The position numbers and the translations under genes were made by a program. DNA of 47,249 nt from a virus, in IMG/VR virus record IMGVR_UViG_3300030329_003174, positions 1 to 47,249 of that record; one strand, given 5' to 3'. The notes beneath the pieces were generated by a model. The model was given only the letters and a program-made list of their open reading frames with translations. It searched no databases and was not told where the DNA came from. Shown here in pieces: positions 42,463-47,249 of this stretch. The first letter of the stretch is position 1; the number at the start of each line of letters is the position of its first letter.

Positions 42463-42626
42463 TAGCTCTTAATGGTGAAATGCATGCTAGAAACAGAGGT
42501 AAACTGATTAATCTATAAAAAGTAAAGTGGTTATACCACAATATAATCATTATACAATATGTTTTGTGGGACAGTAGGCTAAAGGGTGACTTGGGTGCAG
42601 TAAGGTTCAATTCCTTACGGGAGCTA
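42463..42626 (+). ncRNA. Structured RNA cassette B with tRNA-like 3' domain
   Basis: TAAGG-TTCAATT-CCTTA (42601-42617) is a canonical T-arm with its 7-base loop, extended by G600-C618. It abuts GGGAGCTA (42619-42626), which pairs with TAGCTCTT (42463-42470, two G-U), giving an acceptor-like stem. No normal D-arm or anticodon arm was found; the 129 nt between hold GTGG-TTATA-CCAC (42528-42540 area) and a nested CCACAA/TTGTGG. Total 164 nt, too long for a tRNA and too short for a usual tmRNA. No CCA is encoded. It may be a tRNA mimic, a decoy, or a degraded tRNA. Confidence 0.55.
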
Positions 42627-42633
42627 TAATTCA

Positions 42634-42659
42634 GGGAGAACTCAGGTTCTCCCTTTTTT
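42634..42659 (+). terminator. Array terminator 9
   Basis: GGGAGAAC (42634-42641) with GTTCTCCC (42646-42653), loop TCAG, then six T. It directly follows the tRNA-like RNA. Confidence 0.85.
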
Positions 42660-42681
42660 ACGAACATTAAAGGAATAAAGT

Positions 42682-42837
42682 ATGAAATGTCCTAAATGCA
42701 ACAGCAAAATGGAGGAAACTGAGTTTTCAGACGGTACAGTAAAGCCATATGGAATACCAGGAGCAATCTGTTTTGAGTGTGGCACTAAATTGACAATTGA
42801 TGATATAGAAAAGGAGTATTATGATCCAAGAGATTGA
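42682..42837 (+). CDS. Small zinc-ribbon protein, 51 aa
   Basis: MKCPKC (C3, C6) and CFEC (C30, C33) form a rubredoxin-like ribbon. AAAGGAATAAAG precedes the ATG. It overlaps the next gene by 17 bp, starting a compact sub-operon of five genes without internal terminators (42682-43553). Confidence 0.75.
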   Translation: MKCPKCNSKMEETEFSDGTVKPYGIPGAICFECGTKLTIDDIEKEYYDPRD

Positions 42838-42988
42838 AGAAACCAAAGGTAAAGGTCTAATATGTGGATATAGACCTAATAGAATATCTTTCTATATAAC
42901 ACTTTTATCAGTAGGTAGATTAAAAATGTTAGAAGATGTTTTGTGGAAAGATATGGAAAAATATAAAGAAGGAGCATCAGATGAATGA
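42821..42988 (+). CDS. Small protein, 55 aa, unknown
   Basis: AAAAGGAG lies inside the previous gene just before the ATG. The sequence (..GYRPNRISFYITLLSVGRLKMLEDVLWKDMEKY..) begins beta-like and ends helical. No family recognised. Its stop overlaps the next start. Confidence 0.65.
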   Translation: MIQEIEETKGKGLICGYRPNRISFYITLLSVGRLKMLEDVLWKDMEKYKEGASDE

Positions 42989-43115
42989 TGTAAAAATAGA
43001 GTTAATACTTCCAAATAGAGATGAAGATAAAGATGATATAGCATATATTATTAGTAGGATAATCGAAAAGTCTGGTATAGACAACTTTATAGGAGAAACA
43101 AGTTATGATGATTGA
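42981..43115 (+). CDS. Small protein, 44 aa, unknown
   Basis: A start at 42981 behind AAGGAG gives MNDVKIELILPNRDEDKDD.. ..IISRIIEKSGIDNF.. . It overlaps both neighbours, so it is part of the coupled set. Too short to assign. Confidence 0.6.
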   Translation: MNDVKIELILPNRDEDKDDIAYIISRIIEKSGIDNFIGETSYDD

Positions 43116-43257
43116 TGATTATTTAAGTGTATGTTGTTCAGCTCCACCTAATTACATGTTTTCAATAAGTGGAGATGAGAGTATAGGAATAACAGGTATA
43201 TGTTCTGGATGTGGAGAACATATTGAGTTTATAGACAATGATAATAACGAGGAGTAA
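43105..43257 (+). CDS. Small zinc-ribbon protein, 50 aa
   Basis: CCSAP near residue 10 and GICSGCGEHIEF near 31-42 match the common phage 'CC-x-AP ... ICxxCGE' ribbon. AGGAG precedes the ATG within the previous gene. Likely zinc-binding, role unknown. Confidence 0.75.
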   Translation: MMIDDYLSVCCSAPPNYMFSISGDESIGITGICSGCGEHIEFIDNDNNEE

Positions 43258-43259
43258 TA

Positions 43260-43553
43260 ATGACTGAAAAAGAGCTAAATGAACGGTGGGAAGCCACAGC
43301 TAATAAAATACTATTAGGTAGAAAAATAGTAAAGATAAAATGGTTAACCGAAGATCAGGCTGAGCAAGAGTTTGGTTGGAGAAAAAGACCAGTAATGCTT
43401 GTATTGGATGATGGAACAGAAATAGTACCACAAATGGACGATGAAGGTAATGATGGTGGTGCATTATTGTGGATTAATCCTAAAGAGACAGTTGAAAGTA
43501 AATCTTTTCCAGGTGAAAAGTTTACTAAGACTGAAGTATTACCAGTGTTTTAG
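43260..43553 (+). CDS. Conserved small phage/bacterial protein (RP-x-x-LxLDDG..DDEGNDGGAL)
   Basis: 97 residues. GWRKRPVMLVLDDGTEI (40-56) and DDEGNDGGALLW (60-71) are signatures of a family that is widespread in bacteria and phages with no settled function. The start follows GAGGAGTAATA. Last gene of the 42682-43553 sub-operon, followed by an array terminator. Confidence 0.8.
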   Translation: MTEKELNERWEATANKILLGRKIVKIKWLTEDQAEQEFGWRKRPVMLVLDDGTEIVPQMDDEGNDGGALLWINPKETVESKSFPGEKFTKTEVLPVF

Positions 43554-43560
43554 ATTTAAA

Positions 43561-43584
43561 GGGAGATTAGGTTCTCCCTTTTTT
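43561..43584 (+). terminator. Array terminator 10
   Basis: GGGAGA with TCTCCC around a TTAGGT loop, then six T and ATGTTATTAAA. It opens the long non-coding stretch 43585-43991. Confidence 0.82.
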
Positions 43585-43614
43585 ATGTTATTAAATATAA
43601 GTAGCTAACTATAG

Positions 43615-43720
43615 CTATGGCAGTCCTGAGAAGTTAGCCTAAGTTTATTCCAGGAACTTATTATTGGTAAAGATGACACATTTCCAAGTTGGCCAGTCAT
43701 CATAATAAGCACTACCATAG
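43615..43720 (+). ncRNA. Structured RNA cassette C, 5' domain
   Basis: CTATGG (43615-43620) pairs with CCATAG (43715-43720). Inside, CTTATTA (43657-43663) pairs with TAATAAG (43703-43709) and GATGAC (43672-43677) with GTCATC (43696-43701), so a 13-bp interrupted hairpin stands inside a closing stem. No open frame crosses it. Together with the next two domains it makes one 350-nt folded unit; 43721-43810 also contains GGTAG/CTACT-type pairing (43775-43795). Confidence 0.6.
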
Positions 43721-43810
43721 AATGAGAAAAAAGCTTATTAAATTAGCCCAACAGAGAGCAACGGATGCCTTCCAAGGTAGTCTAGCCTACTGGTACGGGT
43801 AATGTGCACG

Positions 43811-43864
43811 GGGGGACTTTAGATGTGAGATTAGCTATCAAATACCATTTAATTATCGTCCCCC
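43811..43864 (+). ncRNA. Structured RNA cassette C, middle hairpin
   Basis: GGGGGAC (43811-43817) pairs with GTCCCCC (43858-43864) over a 40-nt AT-rich loop. The G-run is unusual for this AT-rich region. Confidence 0.55.
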
Positions 43865-43874
43865 AAAGAATTGA

Positions 43875-43970
43875 GAGAGCCAATAACTTGGGCCAGCATG
43901 AGTCCTCGTAAAGACTCCAAGTTAAGACTCGGTTGAGGCATTTGGGAAATGGTGAGGCTCTCCCTTTTTT
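43875..43970 (+). ncRNA. Structured RNA cassette C, 3' domain closed by a terminator stem
   Basis: GAGAGCC (43875-43881) pairs with GGCTCTC (43956-43962), followed by CC and six T: the usual array terminator, but with a 74-nt loop. The loop folds into TAACTTG/CAAGTTA (43884-43890 with 43918-43924) capped by GAGTC/GACTC, and CATTT-GGG-AAATG (43939-43951), i.e. a three-way junction. The terminator stem forms only when the whole RNA is folded, a layout that would suit ligand or protein control. Confidence 0.65.
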
Positions 43971-43991
43971 ATGAACTAAATAGGAGTAAGC

Positions 43992-44258
43992 ATGAGCTTA
44001 TATAGAGCAGGTTTAGCAGCTAAAAGTATAGGTTATATAACTTTTGCTTTTGATAAGACAGCTTCCTTATTAGGTAAGATAGGAAGAAGAGGTTATCAAG
44101 CAGTAGCTAATAAACCTAAATACTCAGTAGAACTAATGATTGGCGAAAGACATATTGAAGTAAGAGACAATGTTACCGCCAAACAAGTAAATGATGTAAT
44201 GAAAGCTATGGATACCATAGATTCAGTATCAATCATAGTTAGGAAGTTTAGAATATGA
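43992..44258 (+). CDS. Small basic protein, 88 aa, unknown
   Basis: ATAGGAG site and ATG 21 nt after the T-tract. N-terminal Ala/Gly-rich helix (..RAGLAAKSIGYITFAFDKTASLLGKIGRRG..), C-terminal alpha/beta part (..KQVNDVMKAMDTIDSVSIIVRKFRI). The stop overlaps the next start as ATGA. No family recognised. Confidence 0.7.
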   Translation: MSLYRAGLAAKSIGYITFAFDKTASLLGKIGRRGYQAVANKPKYSVELMIGERHIEVRDNVTAKQVNDVMKAMDTIDSVSIIVRKFRI

Positions 44259-44428
44259 GACCAGAGATGCATAGAATTAAGCTAATGAGCAAATACCAGT
44301 TACAGTTATATGTTTTAAAGCATAGACAAAGAGTATTTAGTCATTTAAAAAGAAATAAATTTAACGATGAAATTAGACAATTAGCATCGCAGGTCACATA
44401 TGCTCAGAATCTACTGAGATTAATGTGA
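44255..44428 (+). CDS. Small very basic helical protein, 57 aa
   Basis: Rich in Lys, Arg and His (..YVLKHRQRVFSHLKRNKF..) and likely nucleic-acid binding. The start is coupled by ATGA to the previous gene, with AGGAAG upstream. Terminator 11 follows. Confidence 0.65.
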   Translation: MRPEMHRIKLMSKYQLQLYVLKHRQRVFSHLKRNKFNDEIRQLASQVTYAQNLLRLM

Positions 44429-44434
44429 ATAAAG

Positions 44435-44459
44435 GGGAGGGCAAGGCTCTCCCTTTTTT
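44435..44459 (+). terminator. Array terminator 11
   Basis: GGGAGGGC (44435-44442) with GCTCTCCC (44446-44453), one G-T pair, loop AAG, then six T and ATGAACTAA. Confidence 0.82.
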
Positions 44460-44479
44460 ATGAACTAATTAGGAGTGAT

Positions 44480-44650
44480 ATGAAAAAAGATAAATATCTG
44501 ATATTCAAATCAGATGACTGGGAAGAAGTCCCACATGAAGATTTGTGGGAAGATGGAGAGTTGAACTTTAAACAAGTAGATCAAAAAATACTTGAAGGAA
44601 TACACATAACAGGAGAATACTTATTAATCAGGAGGAAGGAAAATGAGTAA
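44480..44650 (+). CDS. Small acidic protein, 56 aa, unknown
   Basis: MKKDKYLIFKSDDWEEVPHEDL.. with a Trp/Glu-rich core and a basic end (LLIRRKENE). TTAGGAG site. Overlaps the next gene by 8 bp. No family recognised. Confidence 0.65.
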   Translation: MKKDKYLIFKSDDWEEVPHEDLWEDGELNFKQVDQKILEGIHITGEYLLIRRKENE

Positions 44651-44987
44651 AAAGATAAATGTACAAGTAACAGATGAACATATCATAGAAGGAGAGCCAG
44701 AAAATATGCATTGTTGTGCAGTAGCATTAGCTACAGTAGATGCATTAAGAGATAATAAATTATGGAGCGAAGACTATGTTATATGTGTTGAAAATGATGC
44801 TACTATACATGTTAGATATGGCGAGAAAGGTGATTATGAATCAGTTTTCTATTTTGAATTAAATGACGATGATGCAATTACATGTGAAAGATTCATAGAA
44901 AGATTTGACAATTTCGAAGGTAGCTATGATGACCTTAATTCATTTGAATTTGATGCAAAGATTAGGACTGTAAAATATGGCGACTAG
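44643..44987 (+). CDS. Acidic protein, 114 aa, unknown
   Basis: Mixed alpha/beta sequence with MHCCAVALATVDAL (22-35) and a strongly acidic second half (..YFELNDDDAITCERFIERFDNFEG..). Preceded by GGAGGAAGGAAA. Acidic DNA-mimic-like composition is compatible with an anti-host protein, but that is a guess. Confidence 0.65.
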   Translation: MSKKINVQVTDEHIIEGEPENMHCCAVALATVDALRDNKLWSEDYVICVENDATIHVRYGEKGDYESVFYFELNDDDAITCERFIERFDNFEGSYDDLNSFEFDAKIRTVKYGD

Positions 44988-45231
44988 TGAAAAGAAAACA
45001 TTTCTAGGACTGAAAATACCTGGAGATATATCTGAAGATTTAGGAATAGATGCCAAAAAGCATTTTAGAAGTAAATCACAGCATATATTATGGATTGTTA
45101 ATGAATATTTACTTGAAATTAAAAGTAAAACCTTGTCTAAAGAAACAAACAAATCTTACACTAAAGAAGATATTCAAACAATGAAGGATAAGTATAATAG
45201 AAATAAGAAATCTAACAAGGAGGTAAAATAG
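44977..45231 (+). CDS. Ribbon-helix-helix type DNA-binding protein (Arc/CopG-like)
   Basis: 84 residues. TFLGLKIPGDISEDLGIDAKKHFRSKSQHILWIVNEYL (in two parts) shows the RHH pattern: a beta strand (FLGLKIP), helix A, and an 'RSKSQHI' turn before helix B. These dimers bind operators; it is the only clear transcription factor in the window, and so a good candidate for the dyads at 39518-39554 and 39887-39929. The start is inside the previous gene. C-terminal tail is basic and unstructured. Confidence 0.75.
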   Translation: MATSEKKTFLGLKIPGDISEDLGIDAKKHFRSKSQHILWIVNEYLLEIKSKTLSKETNKSYTKEDIQTMKDKYNRNKKSNKEVK

Positions 45232-45539
45232 TGAGTCTATTAGACGATAAACTACAAGAGAAAGCTGAGAATCAATATTCTCAAGGATCCGATATGGATC
45301 AAATGATAGTAGCAAAGTTCTTTACACCATGGGCTCCATGGACTTGGTACTTAATGAATAAATCACCAGATTCAGATTATTGCTGGGGTATAGTAGATGG
45401 GCATGCTGTTGAAATGGGTTCATTTAGTTTAAATGAATTAGAAGAAATAGCAGGTCCATATGAAATGGAAGTAGAAAGAGATTTATACTTCAAACCTGTT
45501 CAGGCAAAAGACTTATGGAAGGAGTTGCGTGAAAAATAG
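45231..45539 (+). CDS. Small protein, 102 aa (SGD/WGIVDG type), unknown
   Basis: GTG start coupled as TAGTG to the previous stop, with AAGGAGG upstream. The sequence has PWAPWTWYLMNKSPDSDYCWGIVDGHAVEMGSFSLNEL (two parts): a conserved-looking 'FTPWxxWTWY..E..xxxxFWGLVxGxE.ELGYFSLxEL' pattern that I recall from plasmid and phage proteins annotated as DUF2958. That would place it in a known but uncharacterised family. Moderate confidence. Confidence 0.7.
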   Translation: MSLLDDKLQEKAENQYSQGSDMDQMIVAKFFTPWAPWTWYLMNKSPDSDYCWGIVDGHAVEMGSFSLNELEEIAGPYEMEVERDLYFKPVQAKDLWKELREK

Positions 45540-45717
45540 AGCTACAGTTAAACATGTATTAAAAGAATGTAGATTAAATGAAGACCATCTAACAGATGCA
45601 GATGCACCAACAAAGCATCATTATATAAATCAAGGATGGGTTGAAGCTTTAGAATGGGTATTAAGAGATAAACCTAGTCTAGAAGTTACACCAGATCTAC
45701 AAGTTAGGATAAAGTAA
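45529..45717 (+). CDS. Small protein, 62 aa, unknown
   Basis: GTG start behind AAGGAG, overlapping the previous gene by 11 bp. Contains HHYINQGWVEALEWVLRD (30-47), a helix seen in small phage proteins of unknown role. Coupled to the next gene by TAATG. Confidence 0.65.
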   Translation: MKNRATVKHVLKECRLNEDHLTDADAPTKHHYINQGWVEALEWVLRDKPSLEVTPDLQVRIK

Positions 45718-45941
45718 TGATAGATAAAATAACGTGGGGACATCGTGGTCCTGGTACAATGTTAGTTAAGCATAAGCAGATTCAAGAAATAGATCTAGAA
45801 GTAGATTATTTCGATGACTATTTAGTGATACCAGAAAACAGTCTTCCTACCAAACTAAGTCTAAGCTTCTTAAGACAATTTGTTGATAGTTATAACAAAG
45901 CTAAAGAAGATGCTTTAAAAATGGACGAGCCTCCTTTCTAG
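45717..45941 (+). CDS. Small protein, 74 aa, unknown
   Basis: N-terminal beta part (..WGHRGPGTMLVKHKQIQEIDLEVDYF..) and a helical C-terminus (..LRQFVDSYNKAKEDAL..). Its last codons form the left arm of terminator 12. No family recognised. Confidence 0.65.
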   Translation: MIDKITWGHRGPGTMLVKHKQIQEIDLEVDYFDDYLVIPENSLPTKLSLSFLRQFVDSYNKAKEDALKMDEPPF

Positions 45942-45957
45942 GAGGTTCTCCCTTTTT
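45927..45957 (+). terminator. Array terminator 12, overlapping a stop codon
   Basis: GAGCCTCCT (45927-45935) with AGGAGGTTC (45940-45948), one G-T pair, then TCCC and five T, ATGAATTAA. The left arm is inside the coding sequence, so coding and hairpin constraints coincide. Confidence 0.78.
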
Positions 45958-45978
45958 CATGAATTAATTGGGAGTATT

Positions 45979-46122
45979 ATGCAGAAAGTAAAATGCCCTC
46001 TATGTAAGCTTAAATACAATACTAAGAAAACAATAACAGATGATTGGGATAGAATATGTGTTAATTGTTTAGCAGATATAGAGAGAACAGAAAATAAAAT
46101 AAAGGGGTATAATTATGACTGA
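45979..46122 (+). CDS. Small zinc-ribbon-like protein, 47 aa
   Basis: CPLC (C6, C9) and CVNC (C27, C30) form a four-Cys site; basic tail. GGGAG site before ATG. Overlaps the next gene by 8 bp. Confidence 0.7.
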   Translation: MQKVKCPLCKLKYNTKKTITDDWDRICVNCLADIERTENKIKGYNYD

Positions 46123-46234
46123 AGCGATGTATGACTTATTACATATAATATGTGTAGTATCAGAAGTAATATTCAAAGCAGTATTATTATACTTGATACA
46201 TAAATACATACAAATAAGGAGCATGAAAGCATGA
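46115..46234 (+). CDS. Small single-pass membrane protein, 39 aa
   Basis: Hydrophobic centre (LHIICVVSEVIFKAVLLYLI, 9-28) and a basic tail (HKYIQIRSMKA). AAGGGG site inside the previous gene, and the stop overlaps the next ATG as ATGA. The coupling at both ends supports it. Role unknown. Confidence 0.6.
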   Translation: MTEAMYDLLHIICVVSEVIFKAVLLYLIHKYIQIRSMKA

Positions 46235-46797
46235 CATGGAACTATGAAGAATATAGAGCAAAAGAAGAAGCAAAGCGAATTAGCCTTGCTGAAAATGTAA
46301 TTGGAATAGCTAAGTATCTTAATAAATGTGGCTACAAATATATAGTAGTCCAATATCAAGGAGCTGGAGATTCTGGAGATTGTTATGAATGTGAAGGATA
46401 TAAAACTCAAAAAGAGTTTAATCAATCAAGTTATGATGGCGGTGAATATATAAAGAAGTCTGAATGGGTTCATGGAGAATCAGTTCCTTTACCAGAAAAA
46501 GAATGGAGATGGAGCAGACAGCAAATAGAAGTAGAAAATTGTATAGAGAAATATAATGCAATGAATGATACTAAACATGACTTGCCATGGATGCTTACAG
46601 ATCTAATACAATATGACTGGTATAACAATGATGGAGGTCAAGGTAGAGTTATCTTAGATACTGAAAAATGTATAGTAGAAGTTGAAGGACAACAGAATAC
46701 TACTGCGTATTTCAATGCATCAGAGACGATATATCTTGACGGATCTCAGCCAAATACATCTGATCATGATACTGAATTACAATGGGACGGATATTAG
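46231..46797 (+). CDS. Conserved protein, 188 aa (DUF6878-like pattern)
   Basis: VVQYQGAGDSGDCY (about 40-53) and later DLPWMLTDLIQYDWYNNDGGQG (about 117-138, two parts) followed by ..CIVEVEGQQNTTAYF match a family I recall from phages as DUF6878, often next to the gene that follows here. ATAAGGAG site. Function unknown. Confidence 0.65.
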   Translation: MTWNYEEYRAKEEAKRISLAENVIGIAKYLNKCGYKYIVVQYQGAGDSGDCYECEGYKTQKEFNQSSYDGGEYIKKSEWVHGESVPLPEKEWRWSRQQIEVENCIEKYNAMNDTKHDLPWMLTDLIQYDWYNNDGGQGRVILDTEKCIVEVEGQQNTTAYFNASETIYLDGSQPNTSDHDTELQWDGY

Positions 46798-47147
46798 TGA
46801 AAGCATTTAATCACTCCCTATCAAGTATGAAGCGATTTGGTGGTTCTGAAGAGGACTACCATCGCATTCATGCTTGGTTTGATGAATCCAAAGTCCACTA
46901 TGGGGATATAAGACATAGAGCACTCAGACATCATACACTAGGTGTAGAAATGTGTGAAGAAGAGTTTGGTATATATATAACCAATTCTAATGGAAGAAAA
47001 GTTCCTGTAAAGTCTATAGCTGAGCAGCATATCAGAGAAGACCTAGGATTTATTCCTACTCTTCAGGATTGGTATAAACATATCAGGCCACAAGCTTGGA
47101 TGGCAAGTACCAAAAAGAATACCTTAACAAAGATGAACTTAATGTAG
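46797..47147 (+). CDS. Conserved protein, 116 aa (DUF6915-like)
   Basis: Start taken at GTG 46797 (TAGTG overlap), because relatives begin near '(M)xAFNHSLSSMKRFGG'; an ATG at 46782 would add five residues. HNHSLSS..RFGG, AWFDESK, RHRALRHHTLG and ..EQHIREDLGFIPTLQDW.. are the family landmarks. Found widely in phages and bacteria; function unknown. A 3' fragment of a near-identical copy begins the window. Its stop codon (TAG) is formed by the 5' end of the inverted-ended element. Confidence 0.75.
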   Translation: MKAFNHSLSSMKRFGGSEEDYHRIHAWFDESKVHYGDIRHRALRHHTLGVEMCEEEFGIYITNSNGRKVPVKSIAEQHIREDLGFIPTLQDWYKHIRPQAWMASTKKNTLTKMNLM

Positions 47148-47249
47148 TCTGGGGAGCCCCTGGTATACCGTATGTCCGTTTAACTAGCGGGGCACGGACA
47201 CCAGACTACAAAATATGATGCAATCATGTCAGTCACGGAGTCACTAGAT
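46961..47249. repeat. Right copy of diverged terminal repeat
   Basis: Matches 1-214 except for about eight substitutions in the coding part, one in the flank, and the 68-76 nt insertion described next. 47215-47249 resume the left copy's sequence after the insertion. The insertion is bounded by (T)AATG on the left and ATGATG on the right, against one GATG in the left copy. Confidence 0.9.
47143..47210. ncRNA. Inverted-ended structured element, copy 2
   Basis: TGTAGTCTGG (47143-47152) and CCAGACTACA (47201-47210) close it; the same crossing inner stems as in copy 1. 47139-47214 is identical to 302-377. Here it sits immediately after the stop of the upstream gene, and interrupts the terminal repeat; in the left half it lies 120 bp further downstream. 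The ends have the TG..CA form of many transposon tips. Confidence 0.6.

Noticed and set aside
42463-42626. Ordinary tRNA or tmRNA
   Set aside because: T-arm and acceptor are convincing, but no D-arm or anticodon arm fits, the total length is wrong for both, and no tag-coding frame was found.
40100-45957. CRISPR array or integron attC sites
   Set aside because: The repeated boundary is a terminator hairpin with unequal spacing and full genes between copies; there are no regular spacers, no cas genes, no integrase, and no attC core sites.

Overview
The window looks like an essentially complete tailed-phage genome (podovirus-like, AT-rich, bacterial host because of strong Shine-Dalgarno sites and a T4-type lysozyme). 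There is no integrase, no repressor/lysogeny module, no recognisable DNA polymerase and no canonical tRNA. Host and habitat cannot be fixed from sequence alone; the gene style (terminal Hint domain, Q-x-G-G peptides, giant virion protein) recalls uncultured aquatic phages.

Layout on a circular map: one divergent control region (about 39520-39949, packed with GC-rich hairpins) separates two transcription units. Leftward from it runs a ~34 kb late operon on the minus strand (39519 down to 5621): small and large terminase, P22-type portal, scaffold, major capsid, decoration protein, adaptors, fibre-like proteins, a lysis cassette, phosphoesterase, tail nozzle, acetyltransferase, Hint-domain protein, ejection-type proteins, a 2689-residue giant virion protein with signatures of a double-psi-barrel RNA polymerase, and small membrane proteins. 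Rightward runs an early/middle unit on the plus strand: first an array of very small genes (39950-47147), then, across the contig junction, a replication/recombination cluster (498-5628: ERF annealase, probable SSB-like protein, AEP-primase/helicase fusion, PD-(D/E)XK nuclease). The two units converge tail to tail at 5621-5628.

The most unusual part is the plus-strand array. Short genes and non-coding structured RNAs sit as cassettes between nearly identical intrinsic-terminator modules (variable left arm, constant right arm CTCCC + T-tract + ATGAACTAA-like sequence). Many lie only 15-30 nt upstream of the next start codon, leaving little or no room for a promoter. This implies read-through/antitermination, RNA processing, or cassette shuffling through the shared boundary. 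Several cassettes hold no gene but a large folded RNA (41328-41484, 42463-42626 with a tRNA-like T-arm/acceptor end, and 43600-43962). A 68-nt element with 10-bp perfect inverted ends and internal crossing stems occurs twice, identically (306-373 and 47143-47210), in different contexts.

The two contig ends repeat each other (1-214 versus 46961-47249) with mostly synonymous substitutions and with that small element inserted in one copy only. This is either a diverged tandem duplication or a wrap-around of two strain variants of a circular or terminally redundant genome.
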